Shown here: piece after piece, positions 46,908 to 55,284 of the stretch
How the letters are laid out: every line of letters starts with the position of its first letter
Numbering within the stretch: the first letter of the stretch is position 1
Assembly (NCBI GenBank): GCA_965220285.1
Contig: OZ244818.1
Span: forward strand, 124,001 to 188,000
Length of the DNA stretch: 64,000 nt
Source of the DNA: Bin5 sp009843665
Lineage (GTDB): Bacteria; Chloroflexota; Anaerolineae; Caldilineales; Caldilineaceae
Direction: 5' to 3'
Made by a program: the position numbers and the translations under genes
The notes under the pieces: model-generated
Databases searched by the model: none
What the model was told of the DNA's origin: nothing
What the model saw: only the letters and a program-made list of their open reading frames with translations

Positions 46908-48551
46908 TTACTCTCCTACAAGAGCGCCGGACAGACTCTTCCAGCCGTCGGCGACTTGACCGAGGAAGAGGTGTTTCCAGCCGTACTGCTCCCAGTAGAG
47001 GGAGTCCTCGTGCAGCCAGAAGGATTTTTCGTACTTGCCAGCCGTGCCTTCGGCGTCGAACCAGGTGATCTCCCAGTGGAGCTTCTTGAGGCTGGGCTGG
47101 GCCTGGGAAATCGTCAAGATGCCGATGGGCGCGTTGAAATCGGGATCTGTGCGGCGGTAGTAATCGACGGAGTTTTCAAACTCGTGCAGGAGTTCGAGGA
47201 ATTCGTGGTCGTGCACGTCGTACTCTTCGTCGGTGCGCCAGACGCCGAGAGGGAGATGTTTGTAGCCGATTTCACGGGAGAGGCCTGAACCTTCTTCGGG
47301 CATCACATCCTGAACGATTTCGACCGAGGGGGCGCCTTCGACGGCGTATTCGGGGGTGCCCATCCAGCTCCAGATAATCATGACGGCGCCGGCGACGATT
47401 CCGGCGACGATGGCGACTTTGCGGTCTTTGCCGCGGCGGCTGGGGTTGTAGTCGAGGTAGGGGATGGCCATGAGCAGGACGAGCAGGACGCCGGGCAGCA
47501 GGACGCCGGCGATAAACTTGTCTGCGATTTTGAGCAGCCCCTGCAGCCAGTAGAAGTACCAAGGCGCGACGGTATGGAGGGGCGTTGATTGCGGATTGGC
47601 AATGTGCTCCAGGGGAGCCTGGAAGAAGAAGACGGTCAGGACGATAAGCAGCGCGGTCATGACAGTCAGGAAGCTGGTCTCGTCGACGAGGACGTCGGGC
47701 AGGTAGTAGACGCGCTTGTCGGCGGGGACGCGGTTGGCGGTGTCCTCGCCCACTTCTTCTTCGTCGGCGGGCAGGCTGATGCCGAAGTGGACGACCTTGT
47801 AGTAGTGGACGAAGAAGAAAAGGATCAGCAGCAGCGGCAAGAAGAGCACGTGCAGCAGGTAGAAGCGCAGGAGGCCGTTAGCGCCGATGTCGGGGGCGCC
47901 GCGTGCGAGCAGGTTGACGGTTTCGCCGACGACGGCGGGGGGCACGGCCTCGGCCATGGAGGTGCCGATGGTGACGGCCCAGAAGGCGAGCTGGTCCCAA
48001 GGGAGGAGGTAGCCGGAAAAACTCAGGAACAGAGTCATCACAAGCAGGAGCACGCCGGTGAACCAGGTAAACTGGCGCGGCGGTTTATAGCTGCCAGTCA
48101 GGTAACAGCGGACCATGTGGAGGGTGACGATAGCCACCATAGCCTCGGCGCCGAGCCGGTGCATATCGCGCAGGAACTGGCCAAAGGGAATGTTGGTCAG
48201 GAGCAGGATCATGTCGACGTAGGCGCGTTCCGGCGAGGGCGCATACCAGATCATCAGCAGAATGCCGGTGATGGTCTCGACGATGAAGAGGTAGGTCGAG
48301 AGGAGACCCAAGCGGTAGGTATGGGTAAAGCGGGTTACGCTCTCGTGGTAGTAGGTGGGCTTGATGTGGAGCAGGAAGCCTTCGCTATGGGGCTTTAGGC
48401 GCGGGTTGGGGCGGCCGGGTGGTTCGCCCTGCATCATGCGTCGAAACTCGCCTACATCGATGCCGGCGGTGAGGCGGGTGAATACGTCGTCTGCCTGGGC
48501 AGCGACCGCGCCGAGAACTCCTTTTTCGCGAATATTTTCTTGGAGTCCCAT
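46908..48551 (-). CDS. Cytochrome b of a bc-type quinol-oxidising complex
   Basis: A 547-residue protein with about eight TM segments. Haem-ligand histidines are in RDMHRLGAEAMVAIVTLHMVR and in LLHVLFLP/FFVHYYK. SGYLLPWDQLAFW precedes the Q_o region. The C-terminal half contains APWYF where classical cytochrome b has PEWYF; loss of that Glu would change quinol oxidation. A soluble extension of about 150 residues (DEEYDVHDHEFLELLHEF and further) follows the last helix and has no recognised fold. The gene is between the Rieske genes and the dihaem cytochrome c. Confidence 0.92.
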   Translation of the reverse strand: MGLQENIREKGVLGAVAAQADDVFTRLTAGIDVGEFRRMMQGEPPGRPNPRLKPHSEGFLLHIKPTYYHESVTRFTHTYRLGLLSTYLFIVETITGILLMIWYAPSPERAYVDMILLLTNIPFGQFLRDMHRLGAEAMVAIVTLHMVRCYLTGSYKPPRQFTWFTGVLLLVMTLFLSFSGYLLPWDQLAFWAVTIGTSMAEAVPPAVVGETVNLLARGAPDIGANGLLRFYLLHVLFLPLLLILFFFVHYYKVVHFGISLPADEEEVGEDTANRVPADKRVYYLPDVLVDETSFLTVMTALLIVLTVFFFQAPLEHIANPQSTPLHTVAPWYFYWLQGLLKIADKFIAGVLLPGVLLVLLMAIPYLDYNPSRRGKDRKVAIVAGIVAGAVMIIWSWMGTPEYAVEGAPSVEIVQDVMPEEGSGLSREIGYKHLPLGVWRTDEEYDVHDHEFLELLHEFENSVDYYRRTDPDFNAPIGILTISQAQPSLKKLHWEITWFDAEGTAGKYEKSFWLHEDSLYWEQYGWKHLFLGQVADGWKSLSGALVGE

Positions 48552-48603
48552 CTGGATCTATCGTCTCCTGGTAAGGTGAACTCAGGTTGAGGACGCTCGG
48601 CCT

Positions 48604-49290
48604 CTAGCCGCGGTAGCCTTTCAAAATCGGACTTGACATACTTGGCAACCCTTCAATCATCGTTCCGGTGTCGACCACAATCTCCGCATCAGGAGCAGGA
48701 ATGCTGGGTGACAAAATTGCATTTTCTACATACTTGGTCTTTGCTACGACCTTGCGGCCCGTAACGATCTCAATCACGAACTGGTCCAGCGATCGAGGAG
48801 CAGGGCCCGTGATGTAGTGCCCTTCCAAGCTGAACCGCGACCCACACATGGGACAATCAAAGCGAGCATTCGACGAGTCCCACCACAACTTAATCCATCT
48901 GGTGCCAAAGGTATGTGTACACAGATTGAAGAAGGCACGCGGGCCTTCTTCAAGACCGACCAACCAGAACCTGCCGTCGACATGGTGTTGCGGTTCGCTA
49001 CCGAATGGCGGCAAGTTGGCGGTGGTGCCGAGGTAGAATCTGCCTCCAAATACGTTTGCGGGTTGACGCGGGTACAGGAACTGATAGGCAGCCAGTCCAC
49101 TTCCTGCAGTCATTGCTGCTAACGTCCCGACCCAGACGTATGTAAGCAACTCTCTGCGGCTTAAACGATTGTTCTCAGGACCTGCGAGTGAGCCGGACAG
49201 TTCAAGTGTCGGGAGAGCCGCGCCGGCAGTTGCCGATTTGGAACCCTCTAGCCAGTTGCGCCGATGTTGCAAGTCTGGTTGGGCGGTCAC
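48604..49290 (-). CDS. Rieske-like protein with altered cluster-binding motif
   Basis: A 228-residue membrane-anchored protein closely resembling the canonical Rieske protein encoded upstream (shared RRELLTYVWVG-type anchor, GPAPRSLD, PDAEIVVDTG). The first box is CTHTFG (Cys124, His126), lacking the disulphide Cys. The second box is CPMCGS (Cys146, Cys149) where a Rieske protein has CPCHGS. Thus the second His ligand has become Cys and both disulphide cysteines are gone. If it holds a [2Fe-2S] cluster it would be with three Cys and one His, or it may not bind one. It sits between the normal Rieske gene and cytochrome b. Confidence 0.88.
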   Translation of the reverse strand: MTAQPDLQHRRNWLEGSKSATAGAALPTLELSGSLAGPENNRLSRRELLTYVWVGTLAAMTAGSGLAAYQFLYPRQPANVFGGRFYLGTTANLPPFGSEPQHHVDGRFWLVGLEEGPRAFFNLCTHTFGTRWIKLWWDSSNARFDCPMCGSRFSLEGHYITGPAPRSLDQFVIEIVTGRKVVAKTKYVENAILSPSIPAPDAEIVVDTGTMIEGLPSMSSPILKGYRG

Positions 49291-49341
49291 TTGGGCCGGA
49301 CGCTCCTCTCAGGAAAAATCTCCTCTACAATTTCCGCCTTG

Positions 49342-50355
49342 TCATGCGGCGTCTTCATCCAAGTGGAGCTCGATAGGTGTTGCGACTGTTTTCGCGTTCG
49401 CGGGCGAAAGTGCAGCCGGTTTGCCCTGTAGACGTTTACCTGTGTCGACAATGATTTCAGCGTCGGGAGAGGGTACGGCCGGGGCGGCGAACAGGTCGCC
49501 TGCATCGGACGTTTCGGCAACCACGGAACCGCCCTCTACGACCTGGATCAAGAAATGGTCGAGAGATCGAGGTGCAGGGCCCTCGATATAGTATCCTTCA
49601 CGGCTGAACTTGGAGCCGTGGCAGGGACATTCGAATCGGTTGTTGGAAGGCTCCCACTTGTACAGGCAGCCGAGATGCGTACAGACCATATAGAGGGCGC
49701 GCGGGCCATCATCGGAATTGATAAGCCAGAATTTGCCGGTCGCGTTGCCTTCGGGGTCGATGCCAATTTGAGGCAGCAGGTTGGCGGCGCCGAGATTGAA
49801 CTCGCCGCCGAATTCACCTTCGCGGAAGCGAGGGTACATGAACTGGTAGGTAGCGAGTCCGCTTTCCAGGGTAAGAAGGGTCAGGGCACCGCCCCAGGCG
49901 TAGGAGAGGAATTCGCGGCGATTGATGCCTTCCTGGCCGGCATCGAAGCCTTCGAGAACGGCGGCGCGGCCGACCGGTGCGACTCTGTCTGCAGCAGCGG
50001 CGGCGGCGCTGCCGTTGCTTTGGACGGCAGTGGGGGACTGCGCCTCCATTGTGGCTGCGGCGACTGCGGCCGGGGCTTCTTCCACGGGCGCGGCCTCTGC
50101 GGCGGCGACCGGTTCCGCTTGGGCGACTGCTGCGGGCTCGGGTTGCGGGGCTGGCTCGGGCGCGGCTTGTGCGGCCACGGCAGCCGGTTCGGGCTGCGGG
50201 GCGGCGGTTTCTGGTGCAGGCGCGGAATCTGCGGCTTCACCGGTGGTGCCGTCGCGGGGCGGCAGCATTTCGCTCACATCGACGCCGAGTCTTTCGGCTG
50301 CCGACTCCCGGGCGCGGTTAACTCTTTCGAGCCATGCCTGGTTGACTTCGGCCAT
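49342..50355 (-). CDS. Rieske iron-sulfur protein with long Ala/Pro/Glu-rich N-terminus
   Basis: A 337-residue Rieske subunit. The cluster motif is complete: CTHLGC (Cys225, His227, Cys230) and CPCHGS (Cys243, Cys245, His246). Residues 40-125 are an Ala-, Pro- and Glu-rich low-complexity stretch. INRREFLSYAWGGAL begins the TM anchor (about 148-172); the RR pair suggests Tat export. As first gene of a four-gene operon behind a sigma-70 promoter, it should take electrons from quinol and pass them to the dihaem cytochrome c. AAGGAG stands 10 bp before the ATG. Confidence 0.95.
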   Translation of the reverse strand: MAEVNQAWLERVNRARESAAERLGVDVSEMLPPRDGTTGEAADSAPAPETAAPQPEPAAVAAQAAPEPAPQPEPAAVAQAEPVAAAEAAPVEEAPAAVAAATMEAQSPTAVQSNGSAAAAAADRVAPVGRAAVLEGFDAGQEGINRREFLSYAWGGALTLLTLESGLATYQFMYPRFREGEFGGEFNLGAANLLPQIGIDPEGNATGKFWLINSDDGPRALYMVCTHLGCLYKWEPSNNRFECPCHGSKFSREGYYIEGPAPRSLDHFLIQVVEGGSVVAETSDAGDLFAAPAVPSPDAEIIVDTGKRLQGKPAALSPANAKTVATPIELHLDEDAA

Positions 50356-50488
50356 TGTGACTGGTCTCCTTGGAGATGCGGGAAGCCGGTCCTACATCTC
50401 GCCCCTTGCTCATCCTGCCAGTGGGTAAGACGACACAGGTTTCAATGCCTGGCGGGACGGCGATGCATCGTTCGATAGAGCCGAATTG

Positions 50489-50517
50489 AGTATAGCAGGG
50501 GGAAAGTACATTGTCAA
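50489..50517 (-). promoter_or_regulatory. Sigma-70 promoter of the Rieske/cytochrome operon
   Basis: On the minus strand a consensus TTGACA (50517-50512) is 17 bp from TATACT (50494-50489). The Rieske ATG is about 130 bp downstream of the expected start. Confidence 0.85.
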
Positions 50518-50622
50518 AATTATCACAAACGATCTGGCTGCGTTTTTTGTTCGCGTTTCAGCCTGTCCCATTTGGCCTATTGAGAGGGTGAACGGAGTTT
50601 CCTGAAGTCGGAGTAAGAAGCA

Positions 50623-51066
50623 TCAAAGAGCGTCTGACTGATATCGTGTGCGAAACTGGGATGGGTCAAGAACGAGATAGGATTCTACATGTAGATCGCG
50701 CAAGAAGTGGCGATTGGCTGAAACCAAGTAAGGAATGTTCATCCACTCGACAAAGGCTCCAATGAAAGCGTCACCTTATGCCGGTAATCCAAGACCTACA
50801 TACTTCTCAACCAAATTCAGAGGGATTGGTTCGTCGACGACATATGCGAAATCAGAAAGAGCAAAAAGCCGATTGAACCTACGCACCTGGCCAAGCGTAA
50901 TCAGGTTTCGGTTCACTTCCTGGATTATCAACCGGGGAATGACCACGGTGATATCTGCTCCAATTGCGTTGACCAACCATAGAGAGTCCTGATCGGTTTC
51001 CTGTAGAGCAGGTATAAAGACGCTACTATCGATACAGATGAGCGTACTCGGCATCAAAGATCTCAC
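50623..51066 (-). pseudogene. PIN-domain toxin interrupted by a stop codon
   Basis: The frame begins with CIDSSVFIPALQ (first metal-binding Asp) and VIIPRL-type context, and includes LIIQEVNRNL (Glu). It is stopped by TAA at 50778-50776 after YVGLGLPA. Beyond the stop the same frame continues with GDAFIGAFVEW (the DA acidic motif) and VSANRHFLRDL to a TGA at 50625-50623. That is exactly the second half of a PIN ribonuclease, so one sense codon became TAA. The protein would be 147 residues. It overlaps the end of an RHH-like antitoxin gene, so the pair is a toxin-antitoxin module with a dead toxin unless the stop is read through. Confidence 0.85.
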
Positions 51067-51307
51067 GCCTCGTTTGGCGCAATTGCTCGACGACCTCTTC
51101 CCGGCTCGAACCGATGCTCAAGCCGCCGTCACGTTTGATTTGCTCGCGTAGCTCCTTGAATTCTCGCACCCAAGTGCGCCTCTGGTGGGCTGTCTCTATG
51201 AGCATCGCGACGAGGTCGTCAGGGTTGGTCTCTGCTTCGACAGCAAGTTCCTCTGCCTTTGCGTAGAGGGGGGCTGGCAACCGAAGTGTAACTGTCTCCA
51301 TACCCAT
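51026..51307 (-). CDS. Antitoxin-like protein of the PIN pair (ribbon-helix-helix type N-terminus)
   Basis: A 93-residue protein starting METVTLRLPAPLYAKAEELA, a strand-helix pattern of RHH-type DNA-binding antitoxins, followed by a charged helical C-terminus (FKELREQIKRDGG, EEVVEQLRQTRREI). The start at 51307 follows AAAGGAG. The frame is open for 19 more codons upstream. Its end overlaps the toxin start by 41 bp, as is common for such operons. It would bind the PIN protein and repress its own promoter. Confidence 0.8.
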   Translation of the reverse strand: MGMETVTLRLPAPLYAKAEELAVEAETNPDDLVAMLIETAHQRRTWVREFKELREQIKRDGGLSIGSSREEVVEQLRQTRREIFDAEYAHLYR

Positions 51308-51416
51308 GTCGCTCTCCTTTACAGTTCTGTTTTTCTCCTTGAAGATTTTACCACACCGGACCACCTTTCCTTAGCAAAGTCATTGAGATTGTGGCATTTG
51401 CGAAACCTTCGGTTTC

Positions 51417-54230
51417 CTATTGGTCTGGTTGACCTCTCAATTGTTCGAGACTTGAGGAGACTTGCACTCGCTGGCCTTTGAGGTCTTCGAGTTTGTCGCG
51501 TTCGCGCTGGACTACGTGCTCGGGGGCCTTGGCGATGAAGTTTTCGTTGTCGAGTAGTCCGGTGGTGCGGTTGATCTGGTTGTCGACGTTGTCGAGCTCC
51601 TTTTGGAGGCGCTTGCGCTCGGCTTCGAGGTCGACCATGCCGGCGAGGGGGAGGTAGGTTGTGATTCCGCCGGCGGAGAGCTGGACGGAGGGACCGGAAT
51701 CGGTGCCGTTGGGGCTGGCTTCGACGGTCACCTGGGATTCGTCGAGGCGCGCGAGCGTGGTGAACAGGTCTAGGTTGTCCTGGGCCAGGGCGCGGCCGCT
51801 GCCGGCGAAGACGGCGGCAATGCGGCGGCCGGGTTCGACGTTGTATTCGGCGCGGGCGTTGCGGATGGCGCGCACGATTTCCTGGATGCGGCCGAATTCG
51901 TCTTCGGCGGTGGCGTCGCGACTTTCGGCGGGCGCGGCCCAGCGCTGGGTCATGAGAGCCTCGGCTTGATCGGGAACAGCAGGCAGGTGGCCCCAGATGG
52001 CTTCGGTGACGTAGGGCATGAAGGGGTGCAGCAGGCGCAGTGACTGCTCGAGGGTGTAGGCGAGGATCTGGCGGGTTGCGGCGGCGGTTTTGGGGTCGCT
52101 GCCGTAGAGGCGAGGTTTGGCGGCCTCGATGTACCAGTCACAGTATTCGCTCCAGAGGAACTCGTAGAGCTGGCGGCCGGCTTCGCCGAGCTGCCAGTTT
52201 TCGATGAGCTGGGTGACGTGGTTTTGCACGGTGTTGAGGCGGCTGAGAATCCAACGGTCGGCGAGCGTCTGTGCGTCCTGGGGGGGCAGGGCATAGGTGA
52301 CGCTGTGGGGGCCGTCCGTGTTGTGCAGAGAAATTTCGCCAGCATCCAGATTCATGAGGACGAAGCGGGCGGCGTTCCAGATCTTGTTGGCGAAGTTGCG
52401 GTTGGCTTCGATGCGGGAGACGCTGAGCTTCATGTCGTTGCCGGGCGTGCTGCCGGTGAGCAGGGTGAAGCGAAGGGCATCGTTGCCGTAGGCGGCGATG
52501 AGGTCGAGGGGATCGAGGGCGTTACCGAGGCTTTTGCTCATTTTGCGGCCGTCTTCGGCGCGGACGAGGCCGTGGAGGTAGACGTAGTGGAAGGGCACCT
52601 TGCCGGTGAAGTAGAGGCCCATCATGATCATGCGGGCGACCCAGAAGAAGAGGATGTCGTAGCCGGTTTCGAGCACGGTTGTCGGGTAGAATTGTGCGAG
52701 GTCCGAGGGGAAAGAGTTTTGCGACCCGTTCCCTTCTTCTGTTGCTTCGAGTTGGGGCCAGCCGAGGGTGCTGAAGGGCCAGAGGGCGCTGCTGAACCAG
52801 GTGTCGAGGACGTCTTCGTCCTGTCCGAGCTCGGCGGTCTGGCCGTAGAATTCGATGGCCTGTTCGAGTGCTTCGCTTTGGCTGCGGGCGGCGAACTGGT
52901 GGCCGTCGGGCCCGTACCAGATGGGGATGCGGTGTCCCCACCAGAGCTGGCGGCTGATGCACCAGTCGCGGATGTTTTCCATCCAGTGGTAGTAGTTGCG
53001 TTCGAAGCGTTCGGGCACGATCCTGATGCGGCCGTCCTTGACGGCGGCGATGGCAGCTTCGGCGAGGGGCTTTGCTTTGACGAACCACTGGGTGCTGAGG
53101 AGGGGTTCGACAATGGTGTGGCAGCGCTGACAGTGGCCGACTTCGTGGACGTGCGGCTTGTCGCCGACGACGAGGCCGGCGGCGTCCATGTCCTGCCAGA
53201 GTTTTTGGCGGGCGTCGAAGCGGTCGAGCCCGGCGTAGGGGCCGGCGGCAGCGTTGAGGGTGGCGTCTTCGTTGGCGATGTTGACGAAGGGCAGGTTGTG
53301 GCGCTGGCCGATGAGGTAGTCGTTGGGGTCGTGGCCGGGCGTCACTTTGAGGGCGCCGGTGCCGAAGTGCGGGTCGACGTGTTCGTCGGCGATGACGGGG
53401 ATCTCGCGTTCGAGGATGGGCACGAGGGCGGTCCTGCCGATGAGATGGGCGTAGCGTTCGTCGTCGGGATGGACGGCGACGGCGGTGTCGCCGAGGATGG
53501 TCTCGGGGCGCGTGGTGCTGACTTCGACGTGTTCGGTCGGGGGCGCATCGCCGTTGCTTGCGCGCAGGGGGTAGCGGAAGGTGTAGAGTTTTCCATCGAG
53601 TGGTTCGTGTTCGACTTCGAGGTCGCTGATGGCGCTTTCGCAGCGCGGGCACCAGTTGACGAGATAGTTGCCACGGTAGATGAGGTCGTCGTTGTAGAGA
53701 CGGATGAAGGCTTCGAGAACGGCGTCGCTGAGGCCGTCGTCGAGGGTGAAGCGTTCGCGGGTCCAGTCGCAGGAGATGCCCATGCGGCGTTGCTGGCCGC
53801 TGATCTGGCCGTGATATTCGTCTTTCCAGGCCCAGACTTCCTGCAGGAAGCGGTCGCGGCCGAGGTCGTGGCGGGTTGTGTCGGTTTCGGCGAGTTTGCG
53901 TTCGACGACGTTCTGGGTGGCGATGCCGGCGTGGTCTGTGCCGGGAACCCAGAGGGTGGGGCGGCCGGCCATGCGATTGTAGCGGATGAGCATGTCCTCG
54001 ACGGCGCTGGTGGTGGCGTGGCCGAGGTGGAGGGCGCCGGTGACGTTGGGAGGCGGCATGGAGATGACAAAGGGCGGGGCGTCGGGGTCGGCGAGGCCGC
54101 TTTCGATCTGCTGTTCGGGGCTAAAGAAGCCTTGCGACTCCCACCATTCGTAGAGTTTTTCTTCCCATTGCTGCGGTTCGTAGACCGTGGGCATTTCCTG
54201 GTGCGTTTCAGGCTGGTTTGTGGTTGTCAT
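51417..54230 (-). CDS. valS: Valyl-tRNA synthetase
   Basis: A 937-residue class I synthetase. It carries PPPNVTGALHLGHA with the HIGH motif HLGH, RKMSKSLGNALDP, an editing domain (TTRPETILGDTAVAVHPDD), a zinc-free anticodon-binding region and the C-terminal coiled coil (VDLEAERKRLQKEL) typical of ValRS. The ATG at 54230 is chosen: a start at 54356 lies inside the T-box terminator and its first 40 residues match no ValRS. A promoter, T-box leader and terminator are present upstream, so the gene responds to uncharged tRNA-Val. The antitoxin gene lies 110 bp beyond the stop. Confidence 0.96.
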   Translation of the reverse strand: MTTTNQPETHQEMPTVYEPQQWEEKLYEWWESQGFFSPEQQIESGLADPDAPPFVISMPPPNVTGALHLGHATTSAVEDMLIRYNRMAGRPTLWVPGTDHAGIATQNVVERKLAETDTTRHDLGRDRFLQEVWAWKDEYHGQISGQQRRMGISCDWTRERFTLDDGLSDAVLEAFIRLYNDDLIYRGNYLVNWCPRCESAISDLEVEHEPLDGKLYTFRYPLRASNGDAPPTEHVEVSTTRPETILGDTAVAVHPDDERYAHLIGRTALVPILEREIPVIADEHVDPHFGTGALKVTPGHDPNDYLIGQRHNLPFVNIANEDATLNAAAGPYAGLDRFDARQKLWQDMDAAGLVVGDKPHVHEVGHCQRCHTIVEPLLSTQWFVKAKPLAEAAIAAVKDGRIRIVPERFERNYYHWMENIRDWCISRQLWWGHRIPIWYGPDGHQFAARSQSEALEQAIEFYGQTAELGQDEDVLDTWFSSALWPFSTLGWPQLEATEEGNGSQNSFPSDLAQFYPTTVLETGYDILFFWVARMIMMGLYFTGKVPFHYVYLHGLVRAEDGRKMSKSLGNALDPLDLIAAYGNDALRFTLLTGSTPGNDMKLSVSRIEANRNFANKIWNAARFVLMNLDAGEISLHNTDGPHSVTYALPPQDAQTLADRWILSRLNTVQNHVTQLIENWQLGEAGRQLYEFLWSEYCDWYIEAAKPRLYGSDPKTAAATRQILAYTLEQSLRLLHPFMPYVTEAIWGHLPAVPDQAEALMTQRWAAPAESRDATAEDEFGRIQEIVRAIRNARAEYNVEPGRRIAAVFAGSGRALAQDNLDLFTTLARLDESQVTVEASPNGTDSGPSVQLSAGGITTYLPLAGMVDLEAERKRLQKELDNVDNQINRTTGLLDNENFIAKAPEHVVQRERDKLEDLKGQRVQVSSSLEQLRGQPDQ

Positions 54231-54332
54231 TGTTCCCTGTGCTCCCATCGATGGTTCGCCGGCGCTGGACGGCTGGACGGACGGTTCAAGTGTTTGGTCA
54301 TTGTGTAAGCGAGTTTCAGTTGAGAGCCGGTC

Positions 54333-54638
54333 AAAAAAATAAGTCACCTCATCCAAAGGACGAAGTGACTCCGCGGTACCACCTTGGTTAGCAGGCGTGG
54401 ATCTTGCCGGCTCTCTCTACCGCGATAACGGGCGGACCCGGGGAGAGCTGTGCAGCAGGTCTGTTGACTCTCCCAGCCTTCCCGGCGACATTCCCCTGTG
54501 CGACCATGGCAACCTTTCCGCGATGCCTTGGTCGTCAATTGCGCTGCAATAACGAACGCCCCTTTCAGCTAGGAGGGCGTCTCTCTGCCGTTTGCGCGCG
54601 TGGGTACTCCTCCGGTGCGCTGCCGTTCTCAATGTACG
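54333..54638 (-). promoter_or_regulatory. T-box riboswitch (leader of valS) with terminator
   Basis: On the minus strand the leader runs from the promoter to a T-box AAGGTGGTACCGCGG (54385-54371), directly followed by a perfect terminator: AGTCACTTCGTCC pairing with GGATGAGGTGACT (54370-54342) and a T-rich run (54342-54333). T-boxes read uncharged tRNA at a specifier codon. A candidate is GTC in GGGGAATGTCGCCGGG (54489-54487), a valine codon. Uncharged tRNA-Val would stabilise the antiterminator and allow valS transcription. The stem I fold was not modelled in full, so the specifier is provisional. Confidence 0.92.
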
Positions 54639-54644
54639 CAGGCG

Positions 54645-54673
54645 ATTATAGGTTGCGGGGGGAGAAAAGTCAA
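54645..54673 (-). promoter_or_regulatory. Sigma-70 promoter of the T-box-valS transcript
   Basis: TTGACT (54673-54668) and a perfect TATAAT (54650-54645) stand 17 bp apart on the minus strand, just upstream of the T-box leader. Confidence 0.88.
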
Positions 54674-54778
54674 CTTCAGGGACGGCGTGGCGAGCAGTCC
54701 GTTGTCGCGGCGAAACGGGGGGAGGGAACCGCGCGGCAGTGGGTTGTTATCGATTGGCGACCATTTGGGGGGTTCGAG

Positions 54779-55060
54779 GGCAGGCACAAGGCCTGCCCCT
54801 ACCGGTACGGGTTTGGGGATTAAGGTAATGGTGCGGTCGCGAACCAGAGGGCAGGCACAAGGCCTGCCCCTACCGGAAGGGGTTGGGGATTAAGGTAGTG
54901 GTGCAGGGGCGAACCAGTGGGCCGGCACAAGGCCTGCCCCTACCGGAAGGGGTTGGGGATTAAGGTAGTGGTGCAGGGGCGAACCAGTGGGCCGGCACAA
55001 GGCCTGGCCATACAGGTGCGGTTTGGGGTTTACGGAGATGGTGCAGGGGCGCACTGGGCG
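54779..55060 (+). repeat. Tandem repeat of about 70 bp, four units
   Basis: Units start near 54779, 54850, 54920 and 54990 (period 70-71 bp). Each begins with a hairpin, GGGCAGGC-ACAAG-GCCTGCCC (the first arm varies to GGCCGGC), then CCTACCGG, a G-rich part and TTAAGGTAGTGGTGCAGGGG. The fourth unit is the most divergent. No protein is encoded. The hairpin part resembles GTAGGGGC-type repeats common between genes in several phyla. Confidence 0.9.
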
Positions 55061-55153
55061 GGTCTGAGCCTTGCTTGGTTCATGCTTGGGACAGGACAGG
55101 ATTGGGGAGCGGGTGGTATGCATGCGGTGGAAGAGGCACCTGGTGGAATACCG

Positions 55154-55284
55154 GCACCAGGTGGATAAGGCATGTTGTAGGAGAGGGGGCGTTGCGGGGG
55201 CGGAGCCCCCGCACAAGGGAGGGCCGAATAGGCCCGACCGCCCGGAACTGCAGTGGTCAGTGGTTAGTGGTCAGTGGTCAGAGG
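55154..55284 (+). repeat. Dispersed palindromic repeat, copy 3 (with flanks and heptamer tail)
   Basis: It repeats GGCACCAGGTGG and GGCATGTTGT of copy 2, the two-hairpin core (55186-55246), and the CAGTGGT tail to CAGAGG. The tail runs into the 3' end of the RarD gene: the last codons and stop of rarD are part of the repeat. Confidence 0.9.

Noticed and set aside
54231..54356. N-terminal extension of valS
   Set aside because: These codons come from the T-box terminator and its T-run; they match no valyl-tRNA synthetase.
54779..55060. CRISPR array
   Set aside because: Whole 70-bp units are repeated without variable spacers, and no cas genes are present.
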